Shown here: one piece after another, positions 22,191-22,215 of the stretch
How the letters are laid out: the number at the start of each line of letters is the position of its first letter
How positions within the stretch are numbered: the first letter of the stretch is position 1
Assembly (NCBI GenBank): GCA_021808185.1
Contig: JAKBCB010000009.1
Span: 1-22,215 of the forward strand
DNA from: Pseudomonadota bacterium
Lineage (GTDB): Bacteria; Pseudomonadota; Alphaproteobacteria; Acetobacterales; Acetobacteraceae
Direction of reading: 5' to 3'
Length of the DNA: 22,215 nucleotides
Notes under the pieces: model-generated
Told to the model about the DNA's origin: nothing
The model's input: only the letters and a program-made list of their open reading frames with translations
Databases searched by the model: none
Translations under genes and position numbers: made by a program

Positions 22191-22215
22191 CCGAGCAGAT
22201 GACGCCGGCCGACGA
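22187..22215 (+). CDS. glcE: Start of a probable glcE (glycolate oxidase subunit), cut by the window edge
   Basis: An ATG at 22187 overlaps the glcD stop as ATGA and opens a frame reading MTEQMTPAD before the window ends. Only nine complete codons are visible. The name rests on the usual glcD-glcE-glcF order and on a start that looks like GlcE (a short lead into a PADE-type segment). Sequence beyond 22215 would confirm it. Confidence 0.6.

Noticed and set aside
1..22215. tRNA, rRNA, CRISPR array, insertion sequence or prophage genes
   Set aside because: No cloverleaf, repeat-spacer pattern, transposase or phage protein was seen on either strand by reading; small divergent ncRNAs cannot be excluded without a covariance search.

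Overview
The window is GC-rich, densely packed bacterial chromosome with strong third-position G/C bias. Three things suggest an alphaproteobacterium, probably of the acetic-acid-bacterium/Rhodospirillales type (inference from style, not a database match). First, lexA carries a direct-repeat GTTC-N7-GTTC operator instead of the gammaproteobacterial CTG-N10-CAG. Second, the L36 protein is the 41-residue zinc-ligand-poor form. Third, the LexA linker is long. I see no tRNA, rRNA, insertion sequence, phage gene or CRISPR array, and no gap above 300 bases without a gene.

Region 1 (1-6182) holds the tail of a small secreted-type protein, then five genes on the minus strand. In transcription order these are a divergent gamma-glutamyltransferase-like lipoprotein, an M20 metallopeptidase, fetA, fetB (iron export-type ABC transporter) and glpK. 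The peptidase, fetA and fetB overlap by 4 nt at each junction, so they are probably translationally coupled.

Region 2 (6183-14034, plus strand) holds a stand-alone NodT-type outer-membrane efflux lipoprotein. It is followed by a probable operon of a COG3618-type amidohydrolase and a complete Dpp/Opp-type importer: binding protein, two permeases and two ATPases. The last four genes are joined by ATGA overlaps. Hairpins, one of them with a G-quadruplex motif, flank the binding-protein gene. A P1-family (S58-like) peptidase converges on the operon from the right, only 3 nt from its last stop codon. GGT-like enzyme, M20 peptidase, peptide-type importer and P1 peptidase together look like a peptide-scavenging neighbourhood (inference).

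Region 3 (about 14985-15661) is the most unusual part. It is an AT-richer intergenic segment with a perfect GTTC-N7-GTTC SOS-type box, a repeated 10-mer, a plausible promoter and a very strong ribosome-binding site. The last two lead into an unrecognised 127-aa protein with a possible winged-helix layout.

Region 4 (15684-19430) is a small surface-glycan module: a GT4 glycosyltransferase and a GT9 heptosyltransferase-like gene (coupled, minus strand), with a glutamine-dependent asparagine synthetase-like gene diverging from them. The 76-bp divergent gap contains a 14-bp perfect palindrome.

Region 5 (19431-22215) holds lexA with an operator covering its predicted -10, rpmJ with a terminator, and glcD overlapping the start of a probable glcE that runs off the window.
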